Origin: Marinibaculum pumilum
GTDB taxonomy: Bacteria; Pseudomonadota; Alphaproteobacteria; Ferrovibrionales; Ferrovibrionaceae
Length of the DNA: 64,000 bases
NCBI RefSeq assembly: GCF_042646425.1
Contig: NZ_JBHRTR010000034.1
Location: 407,047-471,046 of the forward strand
Direction: 5' to 3'
Shown here: piece by piece, positions 7,782-16,216 of the stretch
How positions within the stretch are numbered: position 1 is the first letter of the stretch
Layout: every line of letters starts with the position of its first letter
Translations under genes and position numbers: made by a program
The notes under the pieces: generated by a model
The model's database searches: none
Told to the model about the DNA's origin: nothing
What the model saw: the letters and a program-made list of their open reading frames with translations, nothing else

Positions 7782-9677
7782 TCAGAACGCCTTCTTCGTC
7801 TCCGGCCGGTGGCGGTTCGCCGGCACGAAGCCGGAGCGCGCGGCCTCGCGGGGGCTTCGCACCCAGACCTCGCGGTTGGGATGCAGGCCGCCGCCGCGGA
7901 TCGCCGGCACCGCGGTGTGGCGGGCGCGGTGCAGCAGGCGAGTGTCGGCGGCGCCGCAATTCGGGTGCACGCCGCCATTGTCCGCGACCACCTTCTCCCA
8001 CGCGCTCTTGCGGGCCGACAGGGTGGCGGCATCGTCGAGCGCCGGGCAGTTCAGCGCGTTGGTGTTCAGGTCGACGACGATCTCGTCGCCATCCTCGATG
8101 AAGGCGATCGGCCCGCCCAAGGCCGCCTCCGGCCCGACATGGCCGATCACCAGGCCGACCGAGCCGCCGGAGAAGCGGGCGTCGGTCATCAGTGCCACGA
8201 CGATGCCGCGCTCCCGGCACAGGGCGGTGATGCGGGAGGTGGGGTCCAGCATCTCCGGCATGCCGGGGGCGCCGCTCGGCCCCTCGTAGCGGACAATGAT
8301 CATGTCCTTGTCCTGGAAGCTGTCCGGTGTCTTGTCGAGCGCCTCCAGCAGGTGCCGCTCGCCCTCAAACACGCGCGCCTGACCGCGGAAGACATTGCCG
8401 TCCAGGCCGCCCTCGACCCCGGCCAGCTTCAGGATCGCGGAGAAGTCGGGCGACAGGTTGCCGCCCAGCACCCGCAGGCCGCCGGTCGGCTTGTAGGGCC
8501 TGGCGACGGGATAGACGATGGTGCCGTCGACCGGCTTCGCCTCCAGCCGGGCGACCTGGCCGGCCAGGGTCTCGCCGGTGCAGGTCATCACTTCGCCGTT
8601 CAGCAGCCCGGCATCCAGCAGCTCGCGCACGATCATCTGCACGCCGCCGACCCGGTCGATATCGACCATCGAATACTTGCCGTAGGGGCGCGCGTCGGTG
8701 AGCACCGGCACGACGTGCTGCGACAGGTGGTTGAACTCCTCCGGCGTCATCACCTCGCGCCAGAAATCGGCATAGCCGGCGGCGCGGGCGATCTCCGGCG
8801 CGTGCAGGGTGACGTTGGTCGATCCGCCCACCGCCATCGCGACGATCACCGCATTGCGCAGCGAATCCCGCACCACGATGTCGCGCGGCTTCAGGTCCTT
8901 GTCGATCAGGTTGGCCAGCAGGTCGACCAGCTCGCCGGGGAACTGCTCCACCCGGCGCCGGTCGTCGGAGGCTGGTGCCACCATGTGCAGCGGCTGCATG
9001 CCGACCACGCCGATGAAGGTCTGCATGGTGTTGTAGGTGAACATGCCGCCGCAGCTGCCGATGCCGGGGCAGGCATGGCAGGCGATGTGGTGGCGGAACT
9101 CCGGGTCCGGATTGCCGGCGACCTGATAGGCGCTCACGATGTCCAGCGCCTCCCCCGTCTTCGGGTCCTGGCCGGGATGGATCGGGCCGTCGGACATGAT
9201 GATCGACGGCAGGTTATGCTCCAGCAGGGCAGCCAGGGTGCCGACCGGCGGCTTGTCGCAGGCGACGACGGCGATGGTGCCGGCCAGGCCCGTCGCCTCC
9301 AGATGCTCGCACAGCGCATCGTTGGTGACCTCGCGCCCGATCAGGGAATAGCGCATCTCCCGCGTGCCGTTGCGGATGCCGTCGGAGGTCGCGATGGTGA
9401 ATTCCGGCTGCACCAGACGCAGCTTCAGCTGGCCCTCGCCCTTGCCGATCCGGCCCTTCAGGCAGGCGTGGATCGCTTCCACTTTCTCCTGCACGCCGAG
9501 ATAGCACTGGCTGTCGCCCTTGGTCCCGACCACGCCGACCGACGGCTCGTGGATCAGGTCCGGATCGGTGCCCAGCACGCGGGCCATCCCGATGGTCTGG
9601 GCCGAGCGGCCCGGATGGCGGTCGATCAGTACGGTCTTGGTATCGGTCACGGGCATTTCCTCGAAGCGGTGCGACAT
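7782..9677 (-). CDS. IlvD/Edd-family dehydratase
   Basis: A 631-residue Fe-S dehydratase of the dihydroxy-acid/phosphogluconate dehydratase family. Cluster-ligand candidates are Cys in TKGDSQCYLG, in IACHACPGIGSCGGMFTYNTMQ, and in the ACDKPPVGT segment; the core motifs MAVGGSTNVTLH and MTDARFSGGSVGLVIGHV are clear. It would remove water from a 2,3-dihydroxy or sugar acid. The length exceeds typical IlvD (about 560-615) because of a C-terminal extension (GGVHPNCG to the end). No other branched-chain amino acid genes are nearby, so a catabolic sugar-acid role is at least as likely as valine/isoleucine synthesis. An internal ATG at 9656 is possible but has no spacing to a ribosome site. Confidence 0.87.
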   Translation of the reverse strand: MSHRFEEMPVTDTKTVLIDRHPGRSAQTIGMARVLGTDPDLIHEPSVGVVGTKGDSQCYLGVQEKVEAIHACLKGRIGKGEGQLKLRLVQPEFTIATSDGIRNGTREMRYSLIGREVTNDALCEHLEATGLAGTIAVVACDKPPVGTLAALLEHNLPSIIMSDGPIHPGQDPKTGEALDIVSAYQVAGNPDPEFRHHIACHACPGIGSCGGMFTYNTMQTFIGVVGMQPLHMVAPASDDRRRVEQFPGELVDLLANLIDKDLKPRDIVVRDSLRNAVIVAMAVGGSTNVTLHAPEIARAAGYADFWREVMTPEEFNHLSQHVVPVLTDARPYGKYSMVDIDRVGGVQMIVRELLDAGLLNGEVMTCTGETLAGQVARLEAKPVDGTIVYPVARPYKPTGGLRVLGGNLSPDFSAILKLAGVEGGLDGNVFRGQARVFEGERHLLEALDKTPDSFQDKDMIIVRYEGPSGAPGMPEMLDPTSRITALCRERGIVVALMTDARFSGGSVGLVIGHVGPEAALGGPIAFIEDGDEIVVDLNTNALNCPALDDAATLSARKSAWEKVVADNGGVHPNCGAADTRLLHRARHTAVPAIRGGGLHPNREVWVRSPREAARSGFVPANRHRPETKKAF

Positions 9678-9791
9678 CCCCCGGCGGACGGCAGCTCGAA
9701 AGGCGCCGTTCCGTCGCTGCCGGATGTTCCAGCAGAAAGCGGCGCCGGTGTCGAGGAAAAGGGGCCGCGAGACCGACCGGGCCGCCGGCGC

Positions 9792-11033
9792 TCAGGCCGG
9801 TCGGGGCAGGCGGGTCGGGCCGCCGAAGGCGGTGAGCATCTGCACCAGGCCGGCGGTCAGGCCGATGCCGACGCCGATCTGCACCGCCAGCTCGTAGGAG
9901 CCCAGCCGGTCGAACAGCCAGCCGCCGCCGAAGGCGCCGACGAAGCTGCCGACCTGGTGGCTCATGAAGGCCAGGCCCTGGATCATCGCCTGCCAGCGCA
10001 GGCCGAACATCTCCACTACAAGGCCCGCCACCAGCGGCGAGACGCCGAGCCAGAGGAAGCCCATCATCGCGGCGAACAGGATCGTCGTCTCCGGCGTCGG
10101 CAGGGCCATGAAGTACCAGGCCAGCACGATCGAGCGCAGGACGTAGATGCCGCCCAGCAGCAGGCGCTTGTTCCAGCGCCCGCCGGCCCAGCCGAAGAAC
10201 AGGCTGCCCAGCACGTTGAAGCCGCCGATGGTGCCGAGCGCGGTGGCGCCCAGCATCGGGTCCATGCCGCAGATCTCCAGATAGGCGGGCAGGTGGGTGG
10301 TCAGGAAGACGAGCTGCATGCCGCAGACGAAATAGGCGCCGGTCATCACCAGGAAGGGGCCGTTGCCGCAGGCCAGCCGGGTGGCCGCCCAGGCCCCCAG
10401 TCCATCCGCATTGTTGCCGACCGGGCCGGCCTGGGCAGCCCCGGGCTCTGCCCTGCGGTCGGTGCGGCCGGCGAGCCAGGCGGCCGGCACGATCAGGGCG
10501 GCCATCAGCGCAAAGCCCAGCACGCCGAGGCGCCAGCCGTCCGCATCCTGCAGGAACTGGCCGATCGGCGCCGCGATCAGGGTGCCGATCGAGCCGGCGG
10601 CCGACATCACCCCCAGCATGGTGGAACGCCGCGCGGCCGAAACGGTCCGAGCGGTGACCGCCATCGCCATCGCCACCGAGGCGCAGGCCATGCCGGTGCC
10701 GATGCAGAAGCCCGCGCCGAGCAGGACGGCCAGCATGCCCTGCGCCTGCGACAGCAGCAGCATGCCGCCGGCATAGACGACCGCGCCGAACAGCATCACC
10801 GGGCGATAGCCCCAGCGCACCGCGGCGGCACCGGCGAAGGGTTGGAACAGGCCCCAGAGCAGGTTCTGCACGGCGACCGCGAAGGTGAACTCCGCGACCG
10901 TGATCGCGATCTCCTCCACGGCGGGGTGCATGAAGATCCCCAGGCTCTGCCGCAGGCCCATGGTCAGGGTCATCATCACCGCCGCGCCGATCAGGATGGC
11001 GGCGGCGCCGGGCATGCGGCCGGATGTGGTCAT
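9792..11033 (-). CDS. MFS transporter
   Basis: A 413-residue major facilitator with about twelve hydrophobic segments. It resembles the monocarboxylate/oxalate-formate antiporter-like group (GLRQSLGIFMHPAVEEI in helix 1; FFGWAGGRWNKRLLLGG as the loop motif after helix 8). The ATG at 11033 is chosen; an upstream in-frame extension is Arg/Pro-rich and has no family support. The IlvD/Edd dehydratase lies 114 bases downstream on the same strand, so import of the dehydratase substrate is a reasonable inference. It is divergent from an SMR exporter. Confidence 0.87.
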   Translation of the reverse strand: MTTSGRMPGAAAILIGAAVMMTLTMGLRQSLGIFMHPAVEEIAITVAEFTFAVAVQNLLWGLFQPFAGAAAVRWGYRPVMLFGAVVYAGGMLLLSQAQGMLAVLLGAGFCIGTGMACASVAMAMAVTARTVSAARRSTMLGVMSAAGSIGTLIAAPIGQFLQDADGWRLGVLGFALMAALIVPAAWLAGRTDRRAEPGAAQAGPVGNNADGLGAWAATRLACGNGPFLVMTGAYFVCGMQLVFLTTHLPAYLEICGMDPMLGATALGTIGGFNVLGSLFFGWAGGRWNKRLLLGGIYVLRSIVLAWYFMALPTPETTILFAAMMGFLWLGVSPLVAGLVVEMFGLRWQAMIQGLAFMSHQVGSFVGAFGGGWLFDRLGSYELAVQIGVGIGLTAGLVQMLTAFGGPTRLPRPA

Positions 11034-11125
11034 GGTCGTCCTCGCCGCTGGCGGTGGAGAGTGAAGAGGTCGCTCCTGCTTACGGTGCCGGGCGGCTTGC
11101 CACAAAGGACAATAACGAACCCGAG

Positions 11126-11144
11126 GCATGAGCTGATGTCATGC
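11126..11144. promoter_or_regulatory. Inverted repeat in the MFS/SMR divergent promoter region
   Basis: GCATGA-N7-TCATGC, midway in the 198-base region between divergent transporter genes. The symmetrical position suggests an operator, but no dedicated regulator is adjacent. Confidence 0.35.
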
Positions 11145-11231
11145 GGCACGCCGGCTGCCAGCGTGACCGTGACACACCTGGCCGCATCGGGTAACCGGAA
11201 TGCAGGGGAAACCGGATGCGCGAGGGACGAC

Positions 11232-11549
11232 ATGGCCTGGATCTATCTGCTGCTGGCGGGCATTGCCGAATGGGGCTGGCCGATGGGGCTGAAGTTCGGC
11301 TGGACCGACCAGGGGCTGAAGTTCTGGCCGCTGGCGCTGGCCGTGGTCTCCATCATGGTCAGCGGCGCCTTCCTGTTCATGGCGCAGCGGGTGATTCCGG
11401 TCGGTACCGCCTACGCGGTCTGGACCGGCATCGGGGCCGTCGGCACCTTCTTCCTGGGAGTCTGGTTGCTGGGTGAGCCGGCGAACGCGATCCGCTTCGT
11501 CTCTGTCGGACTGATCGTCGCCGGCATTATCGGCCTGAAGATGGCCTGA
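11232..11549 (+). CDS. Small multidrug resistance (SMR) family exporter, SugE/Gdx-like
   Basis: A 105-residue, four-helix inner-membrane exporter that works as an antiparallel dimer with proton exchange. The essential membrane glutamate is in helix 1 (AGIAEWGWPMGLK), and the family signature PVGTAYAVWTGIGAVG is intact. The E-x-x-W-x-x-G-L-K pattern resembles the SugE/Gdx (guanidinium exporter) subgroup rather than EmrE. The ATG at 11232 has a GAGGGA ribosome site. It is single rather than one of a heterodimer pair. I looked for a guanidine riboswitch upstream and did not find one. Confidence 0.87.
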   Translation: MAWIYLLLAGIAEWGWPMGLKFGWTDQGLKFWPLALAVVSIMVSGAFLFMAQRVIPVGTAYAVWTGIGAVGTFFLGVWLLGEPANAIRFVSVGLIVAGIIGLKMA

Positions 11550-11554
11550 TCGCC

Positions 11555-12556
11555 ATGCCCGGGCCAGTCGCATCGGCCGGGGCGGCCGGCAGCGCGGCGG
11601 TTGCGATGGGCGCCGCCGGCATGGCCCTCCTGCTTCTGCTGGCTTCCGTCGTGCCGGGGGCGGCCGGGGACGGGCCCACCGGTTCGGCCGCCCCCGGCNN
11701 NNNNNNNNNNNNNNNNNNNNNNNNNNNNNNNNNNNNNNNNNNNNNNNNNNNNNNNNNNNNNNNNNNNNNNNNNNNNNNNNNNNNNNNNNNNNNNNNNNNN
11801 NNNNNNNNNNNNNNNNNNNTGGTCGGGGCCGCCGTCCATGCCGCCGACGACCCGCTCCTGGAGCAGCTTGCCGGGCTTGCCGGCAATTCGCCCGTCGGCC
11901 TTCTCGCCCGCGCCCTGCCGAAACAGAGGCTGGGGACCGTGACGGACCTGCTGCTGACGGAGGCGGGTGCCGTGCGCGCCGTGCTTGTCGATGTGGGGCG
12001 CTTCGTCGGTTCGACCGGGAAGGTGGTGGCGGTGCCGATCGAGGCGGTGGTCCTGGCCGGCGACCCGGCGGATCCGGCCAGGCGGATCCTGCTGCTGGCG
12101 GCGACCCGCGACAGCCTGCAGCGGGCGCCGGCCTATGAAGGCGCCGGCGAAGGCGCAAAGCCGCTCGCCATGACGCCCGCCAGCGGCATCGCGGCGCCAG
12201 GCGGCGGCACGCGGCTGCCGCTGGCCGCGGCTGGATCCGGCAGTGCCGCCGCGACGCCGGACGGCTATCGCCAGGCGGCGATGAGCGAGGTCACGCCGCA
12301 GATGCTGCGCAGTGTCGATGTCTATGGCAGCGGCGGCGAGAGGATCGGCGCGGTCCGGTCGGTGATGGCGACCGACAGCGGCATCATCACCGCGCTCGTC
12401 GTCGACATGGGCGGCATGCTGGGCTTTGGCGGCAAGGCCGTCGCGCTGCCGATGCATGAAGTCACCGTGCTGCGCCGGACCGACGGCAAGGGCCTGCGGG
12501 TCCGCACCAGCGCCAGCCGGGCGCAGCTCCAGGCCATGCCGCGCCACCGCGACTGA
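11555..12556 (+). CDS. PRC-barrel domain protein with two barrels (interrupted by an assembly gap)
   Basis: A probable exported or membrane-anchored protein of about 333 residues with an unknown stretch where the assembly has a run of N (11699-11819). The N-terminal part holds a hydrophobic, signal-like segment (MALLLLLASVVPGAAG). After the gap come two PRC-barrel-like repeats: GTVTDLLLTEAGAVRAVLVDVGRF with KVVAVPIEAVV, and GERIGAVRSVMATDSGIITALVVDMGG with KAVALPMHEV. The reading frame is open on both sides, but the N count is probably arbitrary, so continuity across the gap is not proven. In alphaproteobacteria such proteins are often envelope or stress-related; no specific function can be given. 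Confidence 0.7.
   Translation: MPGPVASAGAAGSAAVAMGAAGMALLLLLASVVPGAAGDGPTGSAAPGXXXXXXXXXXXXXXXXXXXXXXXXXXXXXXXXXXXXXXXXXVGAAVHAADDPLLEQLAGLAGNSPVGLLARALPKQRLGTVTDLLLTEAGAVRAVLVDVGRFVGSTGKVVAVPIEAVVLAGDPADPARRILLLAATRDSLQRAPAYEGAGEGAKPLAMTPASGIAAPGGGTRLPLAAAGSGSAAATPDGYRQAAMSEVTPQMLRSVDVYGSGGERIGAVRSVMATDSGIITALVVDMGGMLGFGGKAVALPMHEVTVLRRTDGKGLRVRTSASRAQLQAMPRHRD
11699..11819. other. Assembly gap (121 N)
   Basis: A run of unknown bases inside the PRC-barrel gene, bordered by very GC-rich coding sequence. The true length is unknown. Confidence 0.99.
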
Positions 12557-12588
12557 GCGGGCGGCGGCCGTCCTGACGCAGCCGGGCG

Positions 12589-13041
12589 TCAGTCCAGCGC
12601 ACGCACCCGTTCGCAGAGGTGATCGAGCTGCCGGCGCAGCCGCTCGCGCTCCGCGGCGGACAGGCGGGCGAGCAGGGCGTCCTCGCGGGCCTGCAGGAGC
12701 GGCTCGATCCGGGCGAAGACCTCGCGCCCGCGGCCGGTGAGGAACAGCCGCAGACGGCGGCCGTCGCTCTCGTCCCCCACGCGTTCGATCAGGCCCTTCT
12801 TCTCCAGGAGCCCGACCCCACGGCTGACCGCGGCGCGCAGATGGCCGGTCATGTCGCAGATGTCGCTGGCTGTCAGCCCCTGCTGCGCGGAAAGGCAGAG
12901 CAACACCGTCCATTCCGGCCGGATCAGCCCGAACCGCCCCTCGATGTCGCGCATCAGGGGTTCGCGGTAGTAGTTCACGAGATAGCCCAGCCGGTAGGTC
13001 AACGGCATCACGGTGCGATCGAAGATCTCCGGCAGATCCAA
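12589..13041 (-). CDS. MarR-family transcriptional regulator
   Basis: A 150-residue winged-helix repressor. The MarR core is clear: RPEWTVLLCLSAQQGLTASDICDMTGHLRAAVSRGVGLLEKKGLIERVGDESDGRR, with the DGRR wing. MarR dimers usually bind palindromes of about 16-20 bases and release them on binding a phenolic or related acid. The gene faces the TRAP transporter operon, and two copies of a 16-bp palindrome lie between them (13151-13187), so it very probably represses its own gene and the transporter. The likely ligand is the transported acid or its CoA derivative; this is inference. Confidence 0.92.
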   Translation of the reverse strand: MDLPEIFDRTVMPLTYRLGYLVNYYREPLMRDIEGRFGLIRPEWTVLLCLSAQQGLTASDICDMTGHLRAAVSRGVGLLEKKGLIERVGDESDGRRLRLFLTGRGREVFARIEPLLQAREDALLARLSAAERERLRRQLDHLCERVRALD

Positions 13042-13149
13042 GCGTCTCTCCTTCCGGCGGGATGGCGAAAGTGGGTGCGGCGACAGCGCGGCGACGGCCT
13101 TTCCGGCTTCAGGATGGCACAGCGCAGGGCGCGCAGGCCATAGCCATTA

Positions 13150-13188
13150 TTGTCTCGTGCGAAACATTTAATGTATCGTACGAGACAA
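13150..13188. promoter_or_regulatory. Double MarR-type operator (39-bp hyper-palindrome)
   Basis: Two 16-bp palindromes of pattern TGTNTCGTRCGANACA lie at 13151-13166 and 13172-13187, centred 21 bases apart (two helical turns). The whole 39-bp block is also an inverted repeat, with 16 of 18 arm positions matching around a 3-base centre. It lies between the divergent MarR and TRAP genes. Confidence 0.85.
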
Positions 13189-13270
13189 AACACCCCTATC
13201 ATGCGACAGCACCGGGGGCGGCCCCGGAGGCGATCCGCCTTGTGGCGGCGAGAAAACACGGGAGGAAGCG

Positions 13271-14347
13271 ATGATCCGTAGAGCGCTGCGCGGCGCCACC
13301 CTGGTCCTTGGGGCGGCGGTGCTGCTGGGTACGGCGGAAGTCTCCGCCGAGCCGGCGAAACTGACCTATGCGACCTACCTGCCGCAGAGCTTCACCTGGG
13401 TGCAGGTCGACGACTGGTTCATGGACGAGGTGACCCGCCGCACCGACGGCGAGGTGACCTTCGAGCGCTACTATGGCGGCACCCTGCTCAGCGCGCTCGA
13501 CGTGTTCCCGGGCCTGTCGTCCGGCGCCGCCGACCTCGCCACCGGCGCGCCCGGCTACAATCCCGACATGCTGCCGCTGTCCGGCGTGGTGCAGCCCTAC
13601 ATCACGGAGAAGGCGGATGCCGCGGCGAAGGCGGTCACCGACCTCTATGCGCAGAATGCGGCCTTTCGCGACGAATGGCAGGCGAACGGCATGCACCTGC
13701 TCTATGCCCTGACCGCCACGGAAAACACCTTGTGGACCAACCGCTCCGTGACCTCGGCAGAGGACCTGAAGGGGCTGCGGGTCCGTGCCACCCTCGGCAT
13801 CGCGAAGTCGCTGGAAATGCTGGGGGCGACCCCGGTGGCGATGGGCATGAACGATGGCGTCCAGGCATTCAAGAGCGGTGCCATCGACGGCTTCACCTCC
13901 GCGCCGTTCGACGTCAGCACCCTGGTGGGCCTGCAGGACATCGCGAAGTTCGGCGGCGACCAGGGGCGCATGGGGATCTATGCGATCGTGGCCCTGGCCT
14001 TCAACAAGCAGAGCTACGATGCCTTGTCTGACAGCGCGAAGGCGGTGATCGGCGAAGTGGCGGCGGAGATCCCGGACCGCTTCCTGAAGGTCACAGACGC
14101 CGCGGTGGATGCGTCCGTGGCACGGATCAGGGAAGCGACGGGCCTGACGGTGCAGGGCCTGTCGCCGGCGGAGACGCAGCGCTGGCGGGACGAAACCGCG
14201 CAGGCGGTCTGGGACGACTGGACGTCGGAAATGGAAGACCGCGGCCTGGACGGGAAGCAGGTGCTGCAGCAGTACCGCGACCTGGTCGCGAAGTACGACG
14301 CCACCTCCAGCTACGTTCCCGGGTTCGACCGGGTGCGCGGCCAGTAG
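13271..14347 (+). CDS. dctP: TRAP transporter substrate-binding protein (DctP type)
   Basis: A 358-residue periplasmic solute receptor. A signal peptide (residues 1 to about 26, cleavage near VSA-EP) is followed by the DctP fold: KLTYATYLPQSFTWVQ, RYYGGTLLSALDVFPGLSSGAADL, and the conserved DLKGLRVRATLGIAKSLEMLGATPV with the arginine that usually pairs with the substrate carboxylate, then GMNDGVQAFKSGAIDGFTS. It delivers an organic acid, probably a carboxylate, to the DctQM permease encoded next. The start has a GGAGGAA ribosome site. Expression is probably controlled by the double MarR-type operator 83 bases upstream. Confidence 0.93.
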   Translation: MIRRALRGATLVLGAAVLLGTAEVSAEPAKLTYATYLPQSFTWVQVDDWFMDEVTRRTDGEVTFERYYGGTLLSALDVFPGLSSGAADLATGAPGYNPDMLPLSGVVQPYITEKADAAAKAVTDLYAQNAAFRDEWQANGMHLLYALTATENTLWTNRSVTSAEDLKGLRVRATLGIAKSLEMLGATPVAMGMNDGVQAFKSGAIDGFTSAPFDVSTLVGLQDIAKFGGDQGRMGIYAIVALAFNKQSYDALSDSAKAVIGEVAAEIPDRFLKVTDAAVDASVARIREATGLTVQGLSPAETQRWRDETAQAVWDDWTSEMEDRGLDGKQVLQQYRDLVAKYDATSSYVPGFDRVRGQ

Positions 14348-14426
14348 CCGTTCCGGGACCGGCGCGGTGCCGGTCGAACCGGCACCGGAGGCCGGGACCG
14401 GCCAGGAGATGAAGGTGGGGACACGG

Positions 14427-14921
14427 ATGACGGGCGGTCTGTCGGCAGTCGAGCGGGGCCTGGTCGCGCTGGGCGCGGTAAGCGGCTGTGCCACCCTGCT
14501 CATGGTGCTGCTGATCGTGCCCGACGTCTTCCTCCGCAAACTCCTGTCGACCACCGTGCCGGCGGCGGCGGAACTAAGCACCCAGCTGCTGGTGCTGCTC
14601 GTCTTCCTCGGCCTGGCCGGGGCGCAGACCCGCGGCGATCATTTCACGATGACCGCGGCGGTGGAGCGGATGCCGCGTGCTGCCCGCCGCGCCTGCCGCC
14701 TGGTCGCCACACTGGCGAGCCTGGGCTTCGCCGCGATCATGGCCTGGGTGACGGCGATGAAGGCCTGGACGGCGGTGCTGCGCGAGGAGACGACAATCGG
14801 CGTGGTGTCGTTGCCGGTCTGGCCGGTGCGGATCGCCATCGCGCTCGGCTTCGCCCTGCTGGCGCTGCAATTGCTGCTGCAGGCATGGCGGGCGCTGCGG
14901 CCCGATGGGAGCACGGCGTGA
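14427..14921 (+). CDS. dctQ: TRAP transporter small permease (DctQ type)
   Basis: The small membrane subunit of the TRAP system with four predicted helices. The pattern VERGLVALGAVSGCATLLMVLLIVPDVFLRKLL, then PAAAELSTQLLVLLVFLGLAGAQ, is typical of DctQ. The ATG at 14427 is preferred because AAGGTGGGGA precedes it; an ATG at 14409 and a GTG at 14367 are also in frame and would add 6 or 20 residues. The stop overlaps the GTG start of dctM (GTGA), so the two subunits are translationally coupled. Confidence 0.88.
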   Translation: MTGGLSAVERGLVALGAVSGCATLLMVLLIVPDVFLRKLLSTTVPAAAELSTQLLVLLVFLGLAGAQTRGDHFTMTAAVERMPRAARRACRLVATLASLGFAAIMAWVTAMKAWTAVLREETTIGVVSLPVWPVRIAIALGFALLALQLLLQAWRALRPDGSTA

Positions 14922-16216
14922 TCGACCCGAACATCGTCGGTTACCTGATGATCGCCGGGCTCTGCCTGCTGCTGGTCGTCGGCATGCCGATCGCATTCGC
15001 CCTCGGGCTGACCGGTCTCGCCGGGCTTGCGGCCACCCGCGGCACCCGCAGCCTGGAGTTCCTGGCCGGCGCCGAACCCTTCTCCACCACCGCAAACCTC
15101 ACCCTGATCATCGTCCCGCTGTCGCTGTTCATGGGTCATCTGGCCCTGACGGCCGGGCTGTCGGAGCGGGCATTCGCCGCCGCCCGGGCCTGGGTCGGTC
15201 ATGTGCGGGGCGGCCTGGCGATCGCCTCGGTTTTCGCCTGTGCCGGCTTCGCCACGGTCACCGGCGCCTCGGTCGCCACCGCGGCGACCATGTCGCGGAT
15301 CGCGATCCCGCAGATGCTTCTGGCAGGCTATTCGCAGCGGATGGCCGCCGGGGCAGTGGCCGCCGGCGGTACCCTGGGGGTGCTGATCCCGCCATCCGGG
15401 GTGCTGGTGATCTATTCCCTGGCCACCGGCGTCTCGCTGACCAAGCTGCTGGTCGCCGCCGTGGTGCCCGGCGTCCTGACCGCGATCGCTTATGCTATCG
15501 GCATTTCCATCGTCTCCCGCTTCGATCCGCAGGTCCGGGCGGCCGCCCGCGGCGCTCCGGCCGACCTGCGCACCCGTCTGGGCAGCCTGGCGCGCAGCTG
15601 GGAGGTGGCGCTGCTGTTTCTCACCGTAATGGGTGCAATCTACGGCGGGGTGGCGACGCCGACCGAGGCGACGGCCGTCGGCGCCGGCGTCGCCCTGCTG
15701 ATCGCGCTGCGCCACACCGCCGGCCGGCGGCGGGAATTGCTGCAGGGCCTGGTGGAGACGGGCTTTTCCTCCGCGGCGATCTTCGCCCTGATCCTGGGAT
15801 CGGCCCTGTTCAGCCTCGGCTTCGCCACCACCCAGCTGCCGCAGGCCCTGGCCGGCTGGGTCGCCGGCTTCGACCTGCCGCCGGCATTGCTCACCGTCCT
15901 GCTGCTGCTGCCCTTCCTCGTGCTCGGCGCCTTCATCGACGGGCTGTCGATGATCCTGCTGACCATGCCGACGGTCTTCCCCGTCGTGCAGCAGGCCGGC
16001 ATCGACCCGATCCTGTTCGGCATCCTGGTCACCAAGATGACCGAGATCGGCGTCATCTCGCCGCCTGTCGGGCTGAACGTCTTCGTCGTCAAGGGCGCCT
16101 GCCCGGAGCTGTCCACCGGGCAGATCTTCCGCGGCTGCGTGCCTTTCATCCTGATTGAGTTCGTTCTGATCGCACTGCTCATCGCTGTTCCCGAACTGAC
16201 CACGGTGGCCCTGTGA
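14918..16216 (+). CDS. dctM: TRAP transporter large permease (DctM type)
   Basis: The 432-residue transport subunit with about twelve membrane segments, driving sodium- or proton-coupled uptake. DctM signatures are present: GLLIVVGMPIAFALG-like (LLLVVGMPIAFALGLTG), the TGASVATAATMSRIAIPQMLLAGYSQRMAAGAVAAGGTLGVLIPPSG block, and the terminal GVISPPVGLNVFVVKG motif. The start is the GTG at 14918, sharing four bases with the dctQ stop. The stop in turn overlaps the GTG of the following hydrolase. Confidence 0.93.
   Translation: MIDPNIVGYLMIAGLCLLLVVGMPIAFALGLTGLAGLAATRGTRSLEFLAGAEPFSTTANLTLIIVPLSLFMGHLALTAGLSERAFAAARAWVGHVRGGLAIASVFACAGFATVTGASVATAATMSRIAIPQMLLAGYSQRMAAGAVAAGGTLGVLIPPSGVLVIYSLATGVSLTKLLVAAVVPGVLTAIAYAIGISIVSRFDPQVRAAARGAPADLRTRLGSLARSWEVALLFLTVMGAIYGGVATPTEATAVGAGVALLIALRHTAGRRRELLQGLVETGFSSAAIFALILGSALFSLGFATTQLPQALAGWVAGFDLPPALLTVLLLLPFLVLGAFIDGLSMILLTMPTVFPVVQQAGIDPILFGILVTKMTEIGVISPPVGLNVFVVKGACPELSTGQIFRGCVPFILIEFVLIALLIAVPELTTVAL

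Noticed and set aside
11034..11231. A guanidine (ykkC) riboswitch before the SMR exporter
   Set aside because: The leader contains isolated ACGA and CCGG words but no pair of ACGR-loop hairpins nor the conserved type I or III core.
7809..11549. A 1246-residue open frame on the plus strand
   Set aside because: It is the antisense of the IlvD/Edd dehydratase and MFS genes; only its last 105 codons, the SMR exporter, are real and have their own ATG and ribosome site.
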